From Oryzias latipes (Eukaryota; Chordata; Actinopteri; Beloniformes; Adrianichthyidae), in assembly GCF_002234675.1 (NCBI RefSeq), contig NC_019880.2, forward strand, positions 17,039,756 to 17,103,755: a DNA stretch of 64,000 bases, written 5' to 3'. The notes beneath the pieces are model-generated. The model was not told where the DNA came from and searched no databases. It was given only the letters and a program-made list of their open reading frames with translations. Position 1 is the stretch's first letter. Every line of letters begins with the position of its first letter. The position numbers were made by a program, and so were the translations under genes. Positions 50,715-59,660 of the stretch are shown one piece after another.

Positions 50715-50747
<33 letters not shown>
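47700..50747 (+). mobile_element. Non-LTR retrotransposon (CR1/Rex1-like group), one long ORF
   Basis: Consists of a short leader, one 935-codon ORF, an A-rich 3' end with ATAAAAGTTTGAAAC and a terminal (AT)n run (50718-50747). The 5' limit is approximate: TA-rich flanks on both sides hide any target-site duplication. No ORF1 is seen upstream, so the element is 5'-truncated or belongs to a group without one. Family placement is uncertain; Rex1/Babar-like is my best guess from domain order and absence of RNase H. Confidence 0.8.
47813..50620 (+). CDS. LINE ORF: AP endonuclease and reverse transcriptase
   Basis: A 935-residue retrotransposon polyprotein. Residues 1-240 form an endonuclease/exonuclease/phosphatase fold with the expected motifs (SYNTRGL, LCLQETW, MGDFNAD, WLDHC, SDHIPI). 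Residues about 500-780 form a reverse transcriptase with NYRPIALSS, NQFGFKKSLG, FIDATKAFDRV and GVQQGGILSPFLFN. The catalytic box reads YADG (residues 713-716) instead of YADD: a GAC to GGC transition would explain this and should abolish polymerisation. No RNase H or gag ORF. The C-terminus has the usual LINE tail with several Cys/Trp residues. The frame is otherwise unbroken, suggesting a recent insertion whose catalytic residue was lost either before or soon after. It moves by target-primed reverse transcription in related elements; this copy would need help in trans. Confidence 0.88.
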   Translation: MRIVSYNTRGLRSGHSVADKSSRYVVDKLLNECDVLCLQETWLAKQDLDNLNSLHVDFHGAGESTTDLSTRIVRGRIPGGVAILWNVKYDAAVNVVRLNVDWAVGLEIDIDEKKFTILNVYMPYESNLLEDEFLHKLAFIKAYIEDSSSTCVMGDFNADLSDDSSIFGNHLTSYCEENNLTLSSKILLPDTSFTYISDAWHSTSWLDHCICTTDAHASLSNIEILYNLATSDHIPIIFSLNVANVPSLVAKDNNDLTDKLDWSKVTNEDINKYTATTDAQLQAVKLPRDALACCDPNCKNTTHCNELCKLYENIVKAVKDSSLCLRSRSLKSWTVKPGWNDFVAEHHAAARDAFRLWHEAGKPRQGALFESKKMTTARFKYSLRILKRQENMMRADSLARGLQNNDYHKFWKEVNSMNNRKTSLPSNIEGVCGADNIADLWRKHYSDLLNSVKSHAVSIDNVDFTDTMVIRASEIQDAISKIKEGKACGLDDITVEHLKYSSFKLLPLLAMCFTGFLTHGVLPDSILSVVLIPVIKDKTASLNSLSNYRPIALSSNISKILEYVLLTRLEVHLLTSENQFGFKKSLGTDMCIYALQEIVGKYLHLNTSVFLCFIDATKAFDRVNHLKLFQKLINRGVPKYLVRLLAFWYANQTMAVKWGNVLSEPFYVSNGVQQGGILSPFLFNVYIHDLSTNLNLCKTGCVVGCQTFNHLMYADGLVIFSPYSAGLQTLLKVCSDYGRDFDIKYNPSKSKVMIVRTKDDRNVNFPVFKLCGTPLEQTSSIKYLGHFITDDWRDDRDIQRQYCKLYAQANMLMRKFSACSLQVKCSLFRAYCTPLYTAPLWWNYGRGTFHKFLVAYNDAFRLLLQVPRWYRASQLFVDAHIPTCEALLRKLTYSLMERLDKSKNSIIMSLTDPKRSSCRYTSALRKHWIQRLYSF

Positions 50748-50750
<3 letters not shown>

Positions 50751-51035
50751 TCGACCCATGATCATAAGATTGCAGGTTCGATTCCCGCCTTGCACGCCCA
50801 TGTGTCGAAGTGTCCTTGGGCAAGACACTGCACAGGCTGCAGCCAGGGCTTACTCAGACACTGAACCCCACCTTGCCTCTGGTGGGAGGTTGGCGCCAGT
50901 GTTCGGCAGCGGAGCCACTATCAGTGTGTGAATGTGTGTGTGCATGGGTGAATGGGATTGTGACTGTAAAGCGCTTTGGGCCTTCGTAAAAAGGTAGAAA
51001 GTGCTATATAAGTATACGCCATTTACCATTTACCA
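50748..51035 (+). mobile_element. tRNA-derived SINE-like repeat, copy 3
   Basis: Starts directly after the (AT)n tail of the LINE. The tRNA-like B box is GGTTCGATTCCCGCC. Then come GTGTCCTTGGGCAAGACAC, CTTGCCTCTGGTGGGAGG, GGCGCCAGTGTTCGGCAG, TGAATGGGATTGTGACTG, AAAGCGCTTTGGGCC and TATACGCCATTTACCATT. It is the least diverged of the three copies. Confidence 0.75.
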
Positions 51036-51859
51036 TATATATACAGTATATTAACAACATACTTGGTTTGAAAGAAGAACATAGCACATGCTATCTTTTT
51101 TGGTAACACCCTGCCATAAACCAATTGCTCCCGTATCGTACAAACATTTCTATTTGTTTTATTTGGGCTTTCTGCATAACAAACTCTTTCTATGTTTTTT
51201 TTTTCTCCCATGCACATGGTTTTTGTTTTTTTATAGCCACAAAGAATAAGGCATCATGATCCATATCCTAAATCTTTATTGTGTTTTACCCCAACATTAT
51301 GTTTATGTGTTGTTGTTGTTTTTTTTTAAAACAAGTTATTTTTAATTTGTCATGGTTTTAGAAACTTGCAAACTATTTCAACTCTTACGGAAGCTGTTAT
51401 ATTTACTTTTATGTTTCATAATTCTTCTTTGTTTGTTTTTGTTTTTAACAAATGTGGATTTATGTTATATCTATGAAATTATGTTGGGTAATTTATTTTC
51501 AAGGTGTGACCTTGAATAATTTCTTTTTAAATTTTCCATTTCTACATACATTTTGTAGGGATAAAATACTCAATTGCCTTTTGTGTATTTTAACAGTAAT
51601 CTTGTGGAATCAAACAGTAATGTTTAAAACTATGGTTTCTCGTGTGCCATGCAATTAATTCAACAATCTTATCTAATTATAGTAACAGTAACAGTTTTGT
51701 GCAGAAAATTCCTGGCCTAAAAGTTAGAAATGTTTTTTTTTTTTTTTTTGCAGTATCTTCATTTAAATGTAAAATGAATGAGTATTAAATGTTTGGCAGT
51801 TTTTTTCAAGTTCAATAAAGATTTTTCAATTGATTTTTTTTAAAGTTCAAAGACGTCAT
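51036..51859. other. Intergenic, T-rich, original mgst3 upstream region
   Basis: No gene. Contains a poly-T run (about 51728-51750). Its end, 51852-51872, carries a near-consensus CRE (GACGTCA) and a TCTCGCGA box that matches the sequence now next to mgst3 (57026-57038). Confidence 0.45.
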
Positions 51860-51872
51860 AATATCTCGCGAT
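51860..51872. repeat. Target-site duplication, left copy
   Basis: AATATCTCGCGAT, identical to 57026-57038 on the other side of the I/Nimb-type LINE. A 13-bp exact duplication marks target-primed insertion. Confidence 0.9.
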
Positions 51873-51893
51873 GGTTAGGAATCATCGAAAAAC

Positions 51894-53111
51894 ATGACTA
51901 AATCCAGGATGGACGCTAAGGCGGTGGCGGGTAGGCACAGCTGTGTTGTGACTGGGAAGGAGTGGGGAGATGACGGGGGATGTGAAAGTGAGGATAGTAT
52001 GGAGATGAGCTTTGGGATTGAAACAGGAAGGGAAAAGAGGGGAAATAGTTTTGATGGAGCTGATCCTAGAAAACTAAGACGAGTGATGTCAACTGACAGT
52101 GATGAAGAAGGAAGGGATGGCTATAAAGTCATTTTGAGATTTTCTGAAGGACAAGGGTTAAGTACTTTGAGTCCGATAAAATTGACGACTATATTAAAGA
52201 ATCAAGTGGGGGACATTAAAGTTGCTAAAGTCCTGAGAGATGGGAACCTGTTGATTGTTTGTAGAAGTGAGGAGCAGAGGGACAGGGCCTGTAAAATGAG
52301 AGAAGTGGGGAAACATAAAGTTGTTAGTATGAGCAAGGTAGGATTGGGAGGTCAGGGGCGGAGGGGAGTGATTTGGGGCATACCTGTGGAAATGTCTATT
52401 ACGGAATTTAAAGCTAACCTACGAGGGGCAGAAATAAGAGAAGCAAGGAGATTAAGTGTTTTTCGGGATGGTGTGAGGAGGGAGTCTGAGGGAATATTGT
52501 TGGAATTTATGGGAAGGAGCCTGCCGGACAGAGTGTCCCTGGGATACATGTCTTATACTGTGAGGGAATATGTTCCTAAACCCGTTAGATGTTTTCACTG
52601 CCAGAGATTTGGACACACTGCTGCTGTATGTAAAGGCAAGCAGAGGTGTCCCAGGTGTGGAGAAGATCATGGCTATGAGTCCTGTGGAAACAAGATGAAA
52701 CCAAAGTGTTGTAACTGTGGGGGGGACCATAGTGCTGCATATGCAGGCTGTGAGGTTATGAGGAGAGAAGTCCATATTCAAAAAACCAAAGTACTACATA
52801 GAATCTCATATGCAGATGCAGTTAAAATGGTTGGTAAAAGTTCTGATAGACAGGCAGGAGTCATACACGAGGTGCCAAACAGTATACAGGGCAGGAATGT
52901 TGAGGGGAGAGTTTTGATAGATTTGAAGAAACTGGTCACGTTTGTGGCTGGAGTTATAAATGCAACGATGGAAACTAAATCAAAAACAGAAAGAATACAA
53001 ATCATTGTAAAAGCAGCAGCGAACCATTTGGACATCAATGAGTTGACATGGGAAGAGGTTCGGAACAACCTTAGTGCCCAGTCTAGTCAGGAAGTGGGAA
53101 GTGTGGGATAG
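51894..53111 (+). CDS. LINE ORF1: gag-like nucleic-acid-binding protein
   Basis: A 405-residue ORF1 protein, expected to bind the element RNA and form ribonucleoprotein particles. The first 80 residues are charged and low in order. A central region (about 80-210) is RRM-like in position for this group (inference). Three zinc knuckles follow at about 230-285: CFHCQRFGHTAAVC (CX2CX4HX4C), CPRCGEDHGYESC (CX2CX3HX4C) and a third, CX2CX3HX6C. Such triplets are typical of I and jockey ORF1 proteins. The ATG is the first in the element and lies 21 nt from its start. The stop TAG is followed at once by TAA and then the ORF2 ATG in the same frame. The strand is rich in A and G, unlike nearby host exons. 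Confidence 0.88.
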   Translation: MTKSRMDAKAVAGRHSCVVTGKEWGDDGGCESEDSMEMSFGIETGREKRGNSFDGADPRKLRRVMSTDSDEEGRDGYKVILRFSEGQGLSTLSPIKLTTILKNQVGDIKVAKVLRDGNLLIVCRSEEQRDRACKMREVGKHKVVSMSKVGLGGQGRRGVIWGIPVEMSITEFKANLRGAEIREARRLSVFRDGVRRESEGILLEFMGRSLPDRVSLGYMSYTVREYVPKPVRCFHCQRFGHTAAVCKGKQRCPRCGEDHGYESCGNKMKPKCCNCGGDHSAAYAGCEVMRREVHIQKTKVLHRISYADAVKMVGKSSDRQAGVIHEVPNSIQGRNVEGRVLIDLKKLVTFVAGVINATMETKSKTERIQIIVKAAANHLDINELTWEEVRNNLSAQSSQEVGSVG

Positions 53112-53114
53112 TAA

Positions 53115-56100
53115 ATGGTTCTTATACTTCAATGGAATGCAAGGAGCTTATTGGCAAATGGACAGGAATTGAAAAAGTGTATAGATGACTTGGATCAAAA
53201 ACCGGATATTATATGTATTCAAGAGACGTGGTTAAGGCCAAATTTAGATTTTAGAATTTCCCAATATACGGGAATCCGGTGTGATAGAGCAGAGGGAGGT
53301 GGGGGTGGTTGTGCCACCTTTATAAAAAATAATTTCAATTACAGGGTGATTAAGATAGGAACACAAGAAGAATTTATTGGCATTGAAATTTATATTGGTC
53401 TGGGGAGAATATACGTTGTTAATTACTATAATCCATGCAAAAGGTTAGATCTCAGTCTTCTTAAATCAATTATTCATCTAGACAATGGGCATGTCATTGT
53501 TTGTGGGGATTTTAATGCACATAGCACATTATGGGGGGGGAAGGTGACAGATGTTAATGGTGAGGTATTGGAGGATTTGATGGATGAATTACACTTGGTG
53601 TGTCTCAATGATGGGAGAGGAACAAGAATTGATGCTCGAACAGGGAATATGTCAGCGCTAGATCTTACTTTTGTTTCAAATGTTTTGGCAGGGGGTAGTG
53701 AGTGGAATGTACACAACAGCACAATGGGGAGTGACCATTATCCTGTGTTCTATAGGGTTGGTGGTGATAGAGAACCACCAAGTAATGGAAAGGAAGGAAG
53801 ATGGCTTTTTCATAAAGCAAAATGGGATGAATTTACTTTTATGTGTGAGGAGGAATGTTCAAACATTAGTATGGAGAGTACAGCTGAAGAAATGGAAAAG
53901 AAAATTCGAAATTTAATAATTTCAGCGGCGCAAAAAACAATTCCGAGAAGTAAAGCAACTATGACGAGGAGAAATGTTCCATGGTGGACTGAAGACTGCA
54001 AAATAGCAGTTAAGAATAGGAATAAGGGTTTGAAACTCTTAAAACGGACTCACACATATGAAAATCTGTTGAATTATAAGAGACTTTGTGCACAGGCAAG
54101 AAGGACTATTAAAAAGGAGAAAAGGGAGTACTGGAGGGCTTTTTGTGATAAAATTGGTCGAACAACTCCAGTTAATACGGTTTGGGGAATGATTAGAAAA
54201 ATGAAGGGTATAAGGAGGGAGTTACAATATCCAGTATTGAAAATGGGTGATGACCTGGCGATATCGGATATTGGTAAAGCAGAAATGTTGGCTAAAACTT
54301 TTGTGAGAAGTCAAAGTAATGAGAATTTGTCAGGGTATAGGAAAGGGAGGAGAGATGAAATTAGGGAACGGCACTACAAGGACTTTGATGATAACACTTA
54401 TTTGACAACCATGGATGCTCCGTTTACCTGCTTTGAATTGGATTTAGCACTACATAAATCTAAAATTACATCACCCGGTAGGGATGGTATAAGTTATGTT
54501 ATGTTAAAACATTTAGGTAGGAAAATGAAATTGAAATTATTGGACATGTATAATAGGGTCTGGTGTGAAGGTAAATTGCCGACCAATTGGAAAGAGGCTG
54601 TGGTTATTCCTATATTAAAACCTGGGAAAGATCCGAGCAGCCCAGAAAATTACAGGCCCATAGCACTCACATCACATGTTGGTAAAGTGATGGAAAGAAT
54701 GATAAATGAGAGATTGCAGTATTACCTGGAAAGTAAAAATTTGCTGTCCCCATATCAGAATGGTTTTAGGAAAGGTCGAGGGACAATGGATCCTGTAATC
54801 TGTCTAGAAGCAGACATTAGGAAAGCCCAAGTAAATAAAGAATATTTGGTGGCGGTATTCTTTGATATTGAAAAGGCTTATGATATGGTCTGGAAAGAGG
54901 GTTTATTGATAAAATTAAGAACGTTGGGACTTAATGGAAGAATCTATAAATGGATTAAGGGCTTTTTGTTTGATAGATATGTTCAAGTCAGGATAGGAAA
55001 GTCCTTTTCTACTAGGTACGTAGTGGATAATGGAACCCCACAAGGTAGTGTAATTAGCCCTGTGCTGTTTTCAATTATGATTAATGATATATTTAATTCA
55101 ATTGGATGTGAATTTGGGAAAGCATTATTTGCAGATGATGGAGCCTTGTGGAAGAGGGGAAGAAATATTCATTATGTGGAGAGAAAGATACAAGACGCCA
55201 TTACGGAGGTGGAAAACTGGTCTTATGACTGGGGATTCAAATTTTCAGTAACTAAAACAAAATGCATGGTTTTTACTAGGAAACGTGGAACTGTTTTGAA
55301 CTTAAGGTTATATGGAGAAGCAATTGAGCAAGTACATAGTTTTAGGTACCTGGGGGTTATATTGGATACAAAATTGAAATGGAGAGAGAACTTTGATAGT
55401 ATAGTAGGGAGATGTAAGAAAGTCATAAATATAATGAGGTGCTTGAAAGGTACTGGGTGGGGAGCTAGTGCACAGGCTTTAAAACAAATATATATTACAA
55501 TGATTAGGTCAGTCACAGATTATGGAATTATTGTTTACAATACAGCGTGCAAAACGTTATTACATAAAATAGAAGTCATCCAAAATCAGGCTTTGAAAAT
55601 ATGCACTGGGGCTATGAGGTCAACTCCTGCTGTGTCATTACAAGTTGAAATGGGGGAACTCCCATTGAAACTAAGAATTAAACAGCTGATGCTTAACTAT
55701 TGGGTGAAAATACAGGGTTGTGTAGGTGTAGAGAACATGGTTAGGAGGGCTATTGAGCCTTGTTGGGAAAGTGATAATGGGACAAATGAAAGTGCTGCTT
55801 GGAAATTAGCTAGGTTAGCGAGAAAAGCAAATATTCATGGCAAAACCCTAGTTAAGACGTTTCTGTACCCGACCACTCCTTTCTGGATTTTTCCAACTGC
55901 ACAAGTGGATTTGTATCTCCATAGAACAATGGAGGATAGAAAAGGGAAGGGAAACTGGGATGAGATAACAGCAGACAGATTAGACACAGTCCATGCTTCA
56001 TTTATACCCATATATACAGATGGATCTAAAGACCCAGAAACAATGAGAACTGGTTTTTCTTTCTGTATCCCTACATTGGACAAATCTGTTGGAGTTAAGA

Positions 56101-56858
56101 CGTCAAAGGATCTTTCAGTTTTTGCAGTTGAAATGTTGGCAATTTCATATAGTTTACACTGGCTAGAACAGAACAGAATTGGGGATGGTATAATTTGTTC
56201 AGAATCATTGTCAGCTTTGATATCTCTGAAGTCATACTATTCTGAGAGCAGATCAGATATATTATATGAAATTTATGAGAGTTTGATCAGGTTGGCAAAC
56301 TTAAAAATAAACATTAGATTCATGTGGGTACCAGCACATAGGGGGGTGGAGGGAAATGAAATGGCTGACTTCCTGGCAAAAAGGGCATTGAAACGGGGAA
56401 TAGAGATAGAAATTCCATTAGGTAGGACAGAATTTAGGGCAATTATTAGGAGGCGTATTATGGAAGAATGGCAGACACAATGGGAAAGGGAGAGGAAAGG
56501 AAGACATCTATTTAGTGTTCAGGACAAAGTAGGGAGAGGTATGAATGTCAGAGTAAACACCAGAGATAGCTGCATAATATCACGGTTGAGGATGGGACAC
56601 ACTGGTTTAAATAATACATTGCATCTGATAGGGAAACATCCTACTGGTTTGTGTGAGTGCGGGAAAGGGGAAGAGTCTGTGGAGCATGTTCTATGTCAGT
56701 GTGAACTGTATAGGGAGGAAAGACGACAACTGGAAAGTAGGGTACGGATGATAGAGGGCGAGCAAATGACTTTAAAGAAGCTTTTGGGAGGGGAGGAGAA
56801 TTTAAATGGTGCAATTATAGGTTTTTTGAAAAGAACTAGGTTATTGAGGAGAATTTAG
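53115..56858 (+). CDS. LINE ORF2: endonuclease, reverse transcriptase and RNase H
   Basis: A 1,247-residue replicase. Residues 1-225 are an apurinic-type endonuclease (QWNARSL, ICIQETW, CGDFNAHS, ALDLTFVS, GSDHYPV). Residues about 460-760 are a reverse transcriptase with NYRPIALTSHVGKVMERMI, NGFRKGRGT, FFDIEKAYDMVWK, NGTPQGSVISPVLFSIMIND and an intact FADD box. An RNase H domain at about 965-1110 has IYTDGS, FAVEMLAI and WVPAHRGVEGNEMADFLAKR. Its third acidic position is Glu1030 (CSESLSAL), where SDS is usual. A C-terminal CX1C...HX4C-type motif (CECG...EHVLCQC) follows. The frame is unbroken and the start lies 3 nt after the ORF1 stop, so translation probably depends on termination-reinitiation. 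The RNase H domain separates it from the upstream LINE and supports the I/Nimb placement. Confidence 0.9.
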   Translation: MVLILQWNARSLLANGQELKKCIDDLDQKPDIICIQETWLRPNLDFRISQYTGIRCDRAEGGGGGCATFIKNNFNYRVIKIGTQEEFIGIEIYIGLGRIYVVNYYNPCKRLDLSLLKSIIHLDNGHVIVCGDFNAHSTLWGGKVTDVNGEVLEDLMDELHLVCLNDGRGTRIDARTGNMSALDLTFVSNVLAGGSEWNVHNSTMGSDHYPVFYRVGGDREPPSNGKEGRWLFHKAKWDEFTFMCEEECSNISMESTAEEMEKKIRNLIISAAQKTIPRSKATMTRRNVPWWTEDCKIAVKNRNKGLKLLKRTHTYENLLNYKRLCAQARRTIKKEKREYWRAFCDKIGRTTPVNTVWGMIRKMKGIRRELQYPVLKMGDDLAISDIGKAEMLAKTFVRSQSNENLSGYRKGRRDEIRERHYKDFDDNTYLTTMDAPFTCFELDLALHKSKITSPGRDGISYVMLKHLGRKMKLKLLDMYNRVWCEGKLPTNWKEAVVIPILKPGKDPSSPENYRPIALTSHVGKVMERMINERLQYYLESKNLLSPYQNGFRKGRGTMDPVICLEADIRKAQVNKEYLVAVFFDIEKAYDMVWKEGLLIKLRTLGLNGRIYKWIKGFLFDRYVQVRIGKSFSTRYVVDNGTPQGSVISPVLFSIMINDIFNSIGCEFGKALFADDGALWKRGRNIHYVERKIQDAITEVENWSYDWGFKFSVTKTKCMVFTRKRGTVLNLRLYGEAIEQVHSFRYLGVILDTKLKWRENFDSIVGRCKKVINIMRCLKGTGWGASAQALKQIYITMIRSVTDYGIIVYNTACKTLLHKIEVIQNQALKICTGAMRSTPAVSLQVEMGELPLKLRIKQLMLNYWVKIQGCVGVENMVRRAIEPCWESDNGTNESAAWKLARLARKANIHGKTLVKTFLYPTTPFWIFPTAQVDLYLHRTMEDRKGKGNWDEITADRLDTVHASFIPIYTDGSKDPETMRTGFSFCIPTLDKSVGVKTSKDLSVFAVEMLAISYSLHWLEQNRIGDGIICSESLSALISLKSYYSESRSDILYEIYESLIRLANLKINIRFMWVPAHRGVEGNEMADFLAKRALKRGIEIEIPLGRTEFRAIIRRRIMEEWQTQWERERKGRHLFSVQDKVGRGMNVRVNTRDSCIISRLRMGHTGLNNTLHLIGKHPTGLCECGKGEESVEHVLCQCELYREERRQLESRVRMIEGEQMTLKKLLGGEENLNGAIIGFLKRTRLLRRI

Positions 56859-56976
56859 TTTTTTTTTTTTTTTATATAGTCAAATTTGGTTAGGTAATCC
56901 CCACTCTGACCCACACTCCAACACAGTAGGTGGCGGTAATGCACCTTCACGATAGTGCCTCCCGCCAATAAAATCA

Positions 56977-57025
56977 CAAGAAGAAGAAGAAGAAGAAGAA
57001 GAAGAAGAAGAAGAAGAAGAAGAAG
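56977..57025 (+). repeat. (GAA)n tail of the I/Nimb-type element
   Basis: An uninterrupted GAA/AAG microsatellite ends the element directly before its right target-site duplication. It is likely length-variable between individuals. Confidence 0.85.
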
Positions 57026-57038
57026 AATATCTCGCGAT
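57026..57038. repeat. Target-site duplication, right copy, in the mgst3 promoter
   Basis: AATATCTCGCGAT, identical to 51860-51872. It includes TCTCGCGA, close to the TCTCGCGAGA motif of many vertebrate TATA-less promoters, about 120 bp before the mgst3 start codon. Confidence 0.85.
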
Positions 57039-57157
57039 ATCTTACGCGATTTGGCCTGTTCGCCTGCCGCGTACGTTAGCGCCTTCTTATCCCTCCCTGT
57101 TGCTGGCGCTGATAAGTATTTGTGAACTGCAGCAAACCAGATTCTTCGAGTGCAGTG

Positions 57158-58288
57158 ATGGCTGTCCTCGCCGCTTTACCATCTGACTTTGGATATGTCA
57201 TATTTACTTACCTGTACAGCTGGATTATGATGGCCTATTTGGCTGTCAAAGTTGGGGCGGCACGGAAGAAGTACGGCGTTAAGGTATTGCTAGTGTGTGT
57301 GTGTTGAATTTCTGTTGTGCCGTTATGATTTGAACAGTTGACTAACTATTTTTGAGTCTCTTGAGGATTCACTTTTTGTTTCCGGTTTAATCTGCAGTAT
57401 CCCGCGATGTACAGCGACAAAGACCAAGTTTTTAACTGCATCCAGAGAGCCCACCAGAACACCTTGGAAGTGTACCCTCAGTGGCTTGTTTTCCAAACGA
57501 TCGCTGCACTCGTCTATCCGGTTAGTTTTCAAACGTGTTCGTCGATTATATGCATTTGGTGTCGGTTTAAACTCTGTAAATGGCGTAAACAGTCAGATCT
57601 CTAAAAAATTTTGACGAGTCATGATGATTGTGTCACACTTATGAGACCACTCCTCCTCCTGAACTTTGCCATGATGTATTAACATTGCTCTGATGACTAG
57701 ACATAATCCCTGGAGATTATGCCAGATTTTCTCATTGATTAAAAAAAGTCATGTTTTATGTACTTTTTGTTTTTACCCAGTTAACTGCATCTGTCCTGGG
57801 TGCCATTTGGGTAACCAGCAGGTTTTCCTACGCCTGGGGATACTACACAGGAGGTAATGCTCAGACAGTTTTGAATAATGAAACATTATTCTTTCATCTT
57901 TATTGACACGATTGTTTAATCAGAACCACTAGACAAAAGGTTATTTCACAACAGATTAAACGTACATACAAACAGTATAATCAGAAGCATAAAAGCAGCT
58001 GAACAGGCAATAATCGTAAAGGTCAATGTGCAGCAATGGCTTTGATAGCTCCTTTTTGAAGTTGGTTAAATTATTTACACTTAAGTACACAATTAAAGTT
58101 ATTCTATGAAAAGGTCAGTATTGAGGTTATTTGACATTATTTACCTTTTTGTGTATATTTAAAGTGGAATGGTTTGCTGTATTTCAGATCCTGAAAAGAG
58201 GATGAAGGGAGCCTATGGCTACATTGGATATCTTGGAGTCATCGTTCTGTCCATATACATCGCCCTGCAGCAGCTGGGAATTTTGTAG
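57158..58288 (+). CDS. mgst3: Microsomal glutathione S-transferase 3
   Basis: MGST3 is a MAPEG-family enzyme of the endoplasmic reticulum with glutathione-dependent transferase and peroxidase activity, including leukotriene C4 synthesis in mammals. Four coding exons (57158-57283, 57398-57520, 57781-57853, 58188-58288) give 140 residues. The MAPEG signature FNCIQRAHQNTLEVYP is exact in its Arg, Asn and Glu positions. Four hydrophobic helices are visible, starting about residues 10, 67, 86 and 120. YAWGYYTG matches human YAYGYYTG. The protein ends QQLGIL, so it lacks the last dozen residues of human MGST3, including the C-terminal Cys pair. The ATG at 57158 gives the expected MAVL start. Teleosts may have paralogs, so the a/b assignment is open. 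The retrotransposon insertion sits just upstream. A possible ATTAAA poly(A) signal is at 58429. Confidence 0.95.
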
Positions 58289-59660
58289 GATGACCATCAA
58301 TCCACTTTTGTATCTGGCTCAAACGTTTACCCAGATTATGCCTACTAACATGGAGTTTTCAGTTCCTCAAATCAATCTTCAATATTTTCAAAGTTAATAT
58401 TTCTGTCTCCTTTTATAAGATTGCTTCCATTAAATTCTGTTATCATATATAATACAATTTTTCTTAATGTATTCTTCATTTCTGCATTTGCAGTCATGAC
58501 GTGACTTCAAATACATTGTCTGTTTATTCACATGAAATTTTGACAAGATTAGTGGTAGCAAAGTATATGAATCAACTCATTACTCGTTGAGAATCTTCCA
58601 TTCAATTCCCCCATTCCAAGAATGTTTTCTGTTTACTTTTTTTAATTAAAGTTTTTTTTAGCCTAAATACTTTCTCTATATTTTAAATAGGAAAATGCTA
58701 TATGAAACATCTTGTTTAAATTCTTTGCCACTACACAACCTACAGCTTTGAATTTTTGTTTAGACCAGTTTGTTTAAACTGGTCTAAGCAACGACAAAAT
58801 AATAAATTTTATCATTTAGTGTCTCTGTCTGTGACTGTCTGTGACTACTTAGTCTCTAAAGTTTAAGATTTACATTTGGAGTTGCTGATGGAATAACACT
58901 TTATTTCATTTGATCTGTAAAGGTGACCCACCACACAAAACTCTTAAACAGTCTCTGGAATCTCAATACATATAATTCATGATAAACAAAGTGCATTCAC
59001 TTTGATTATTTTGATTCTTGATAGATTTTAGAAAAGACAAACAACATGTAAGGAGTTTTGATGATCATCGTGCTTGTTAAATCCAAACCAGACAAAGGAT
59101 CCCATCAAAAGTTTACTGTCATTTTAAATCTTTTAAAATACGTTCTTAATCTTTGGCAGCTTAATCTTATCACGCATGCGCACGGGTGTTTTCAATGTAT
59201 ATGCAGGGGATCTCGCCTTCCGCCGCTGTGGGCGGGGCAGAAAACGAAACTAAAGTGTTCGGATATGCTTTTAAAACGGTTAAAGCAGTTCTTGCACAAT
59301 GTTTATTTCCTTTTTCATATATTTACGACAACCATTTTAGACTCCGCGAGTATATTCGCGTAATCGCCCAATCCTACTGCAGTTTTGTAACAACTAAATG
59401 TAACAAGTCATTCATTTTGAAAAATATTTAAAGAATTCAAACAATCGTGTAGTTTAAAATATGATTTGTTTATGGACACCTTACCTTAATTGACTTTTTT
59501 CTGCAATAAGCTGTAATTGAGAGTATTTGTTTGACCTTAAGTCTATTTGTTTTAGTCATAACAACGGTTTCATTTTATTGAAGTTTAAAATTCCTACGTT
59601 ATTCTATACACATGAAATACACACGACGAAGGGTTCTCCCATCAAACGAAACGGATGAAC
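58289..59660. other. Intergenic, mgst3 3' UTR and tmem50a upstream region
   Basis: The first part is probably the mgst3 3' UTR (ATTAAA at 58429-58434). A GC-rich patch at about 59170-59240 carries a GCATGCGCA (NRF1-like) site and GGGCGG and could be a further promoter. No coding sequence. Confidence 0.4.

Larger units (their letters stand above)
51873..57025 (+). mobile_element. I/Nimb-type non-LTR retrotransposon with intact ORFs
   Basis: A 5.15-kb element lies between 13-bp target-site duplications. It has a 21-nt leader, ORF1, ORF2, a 3' UTR and a (GAA)n tail. The 3' UTR carries the fish I-element-like sequence ACAGTAGGTGGCGGTAATGC near 56925. Order and domains (CCHC ORF1; endonuclease, reverse transcriptase, RNase H and a C-terminal Cys/His motif in ORF2) fit the I superclade. 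Intact frames and an exact duplication indicate recent arrival. The very short leader may mean slight 5' truncation. Confidence 0.9.

Noticed and set aside
50755-50800. tRNA gene
   Set aside because: Only the B-box-like sequence of a SINE is present; there is no full cloverleaf.
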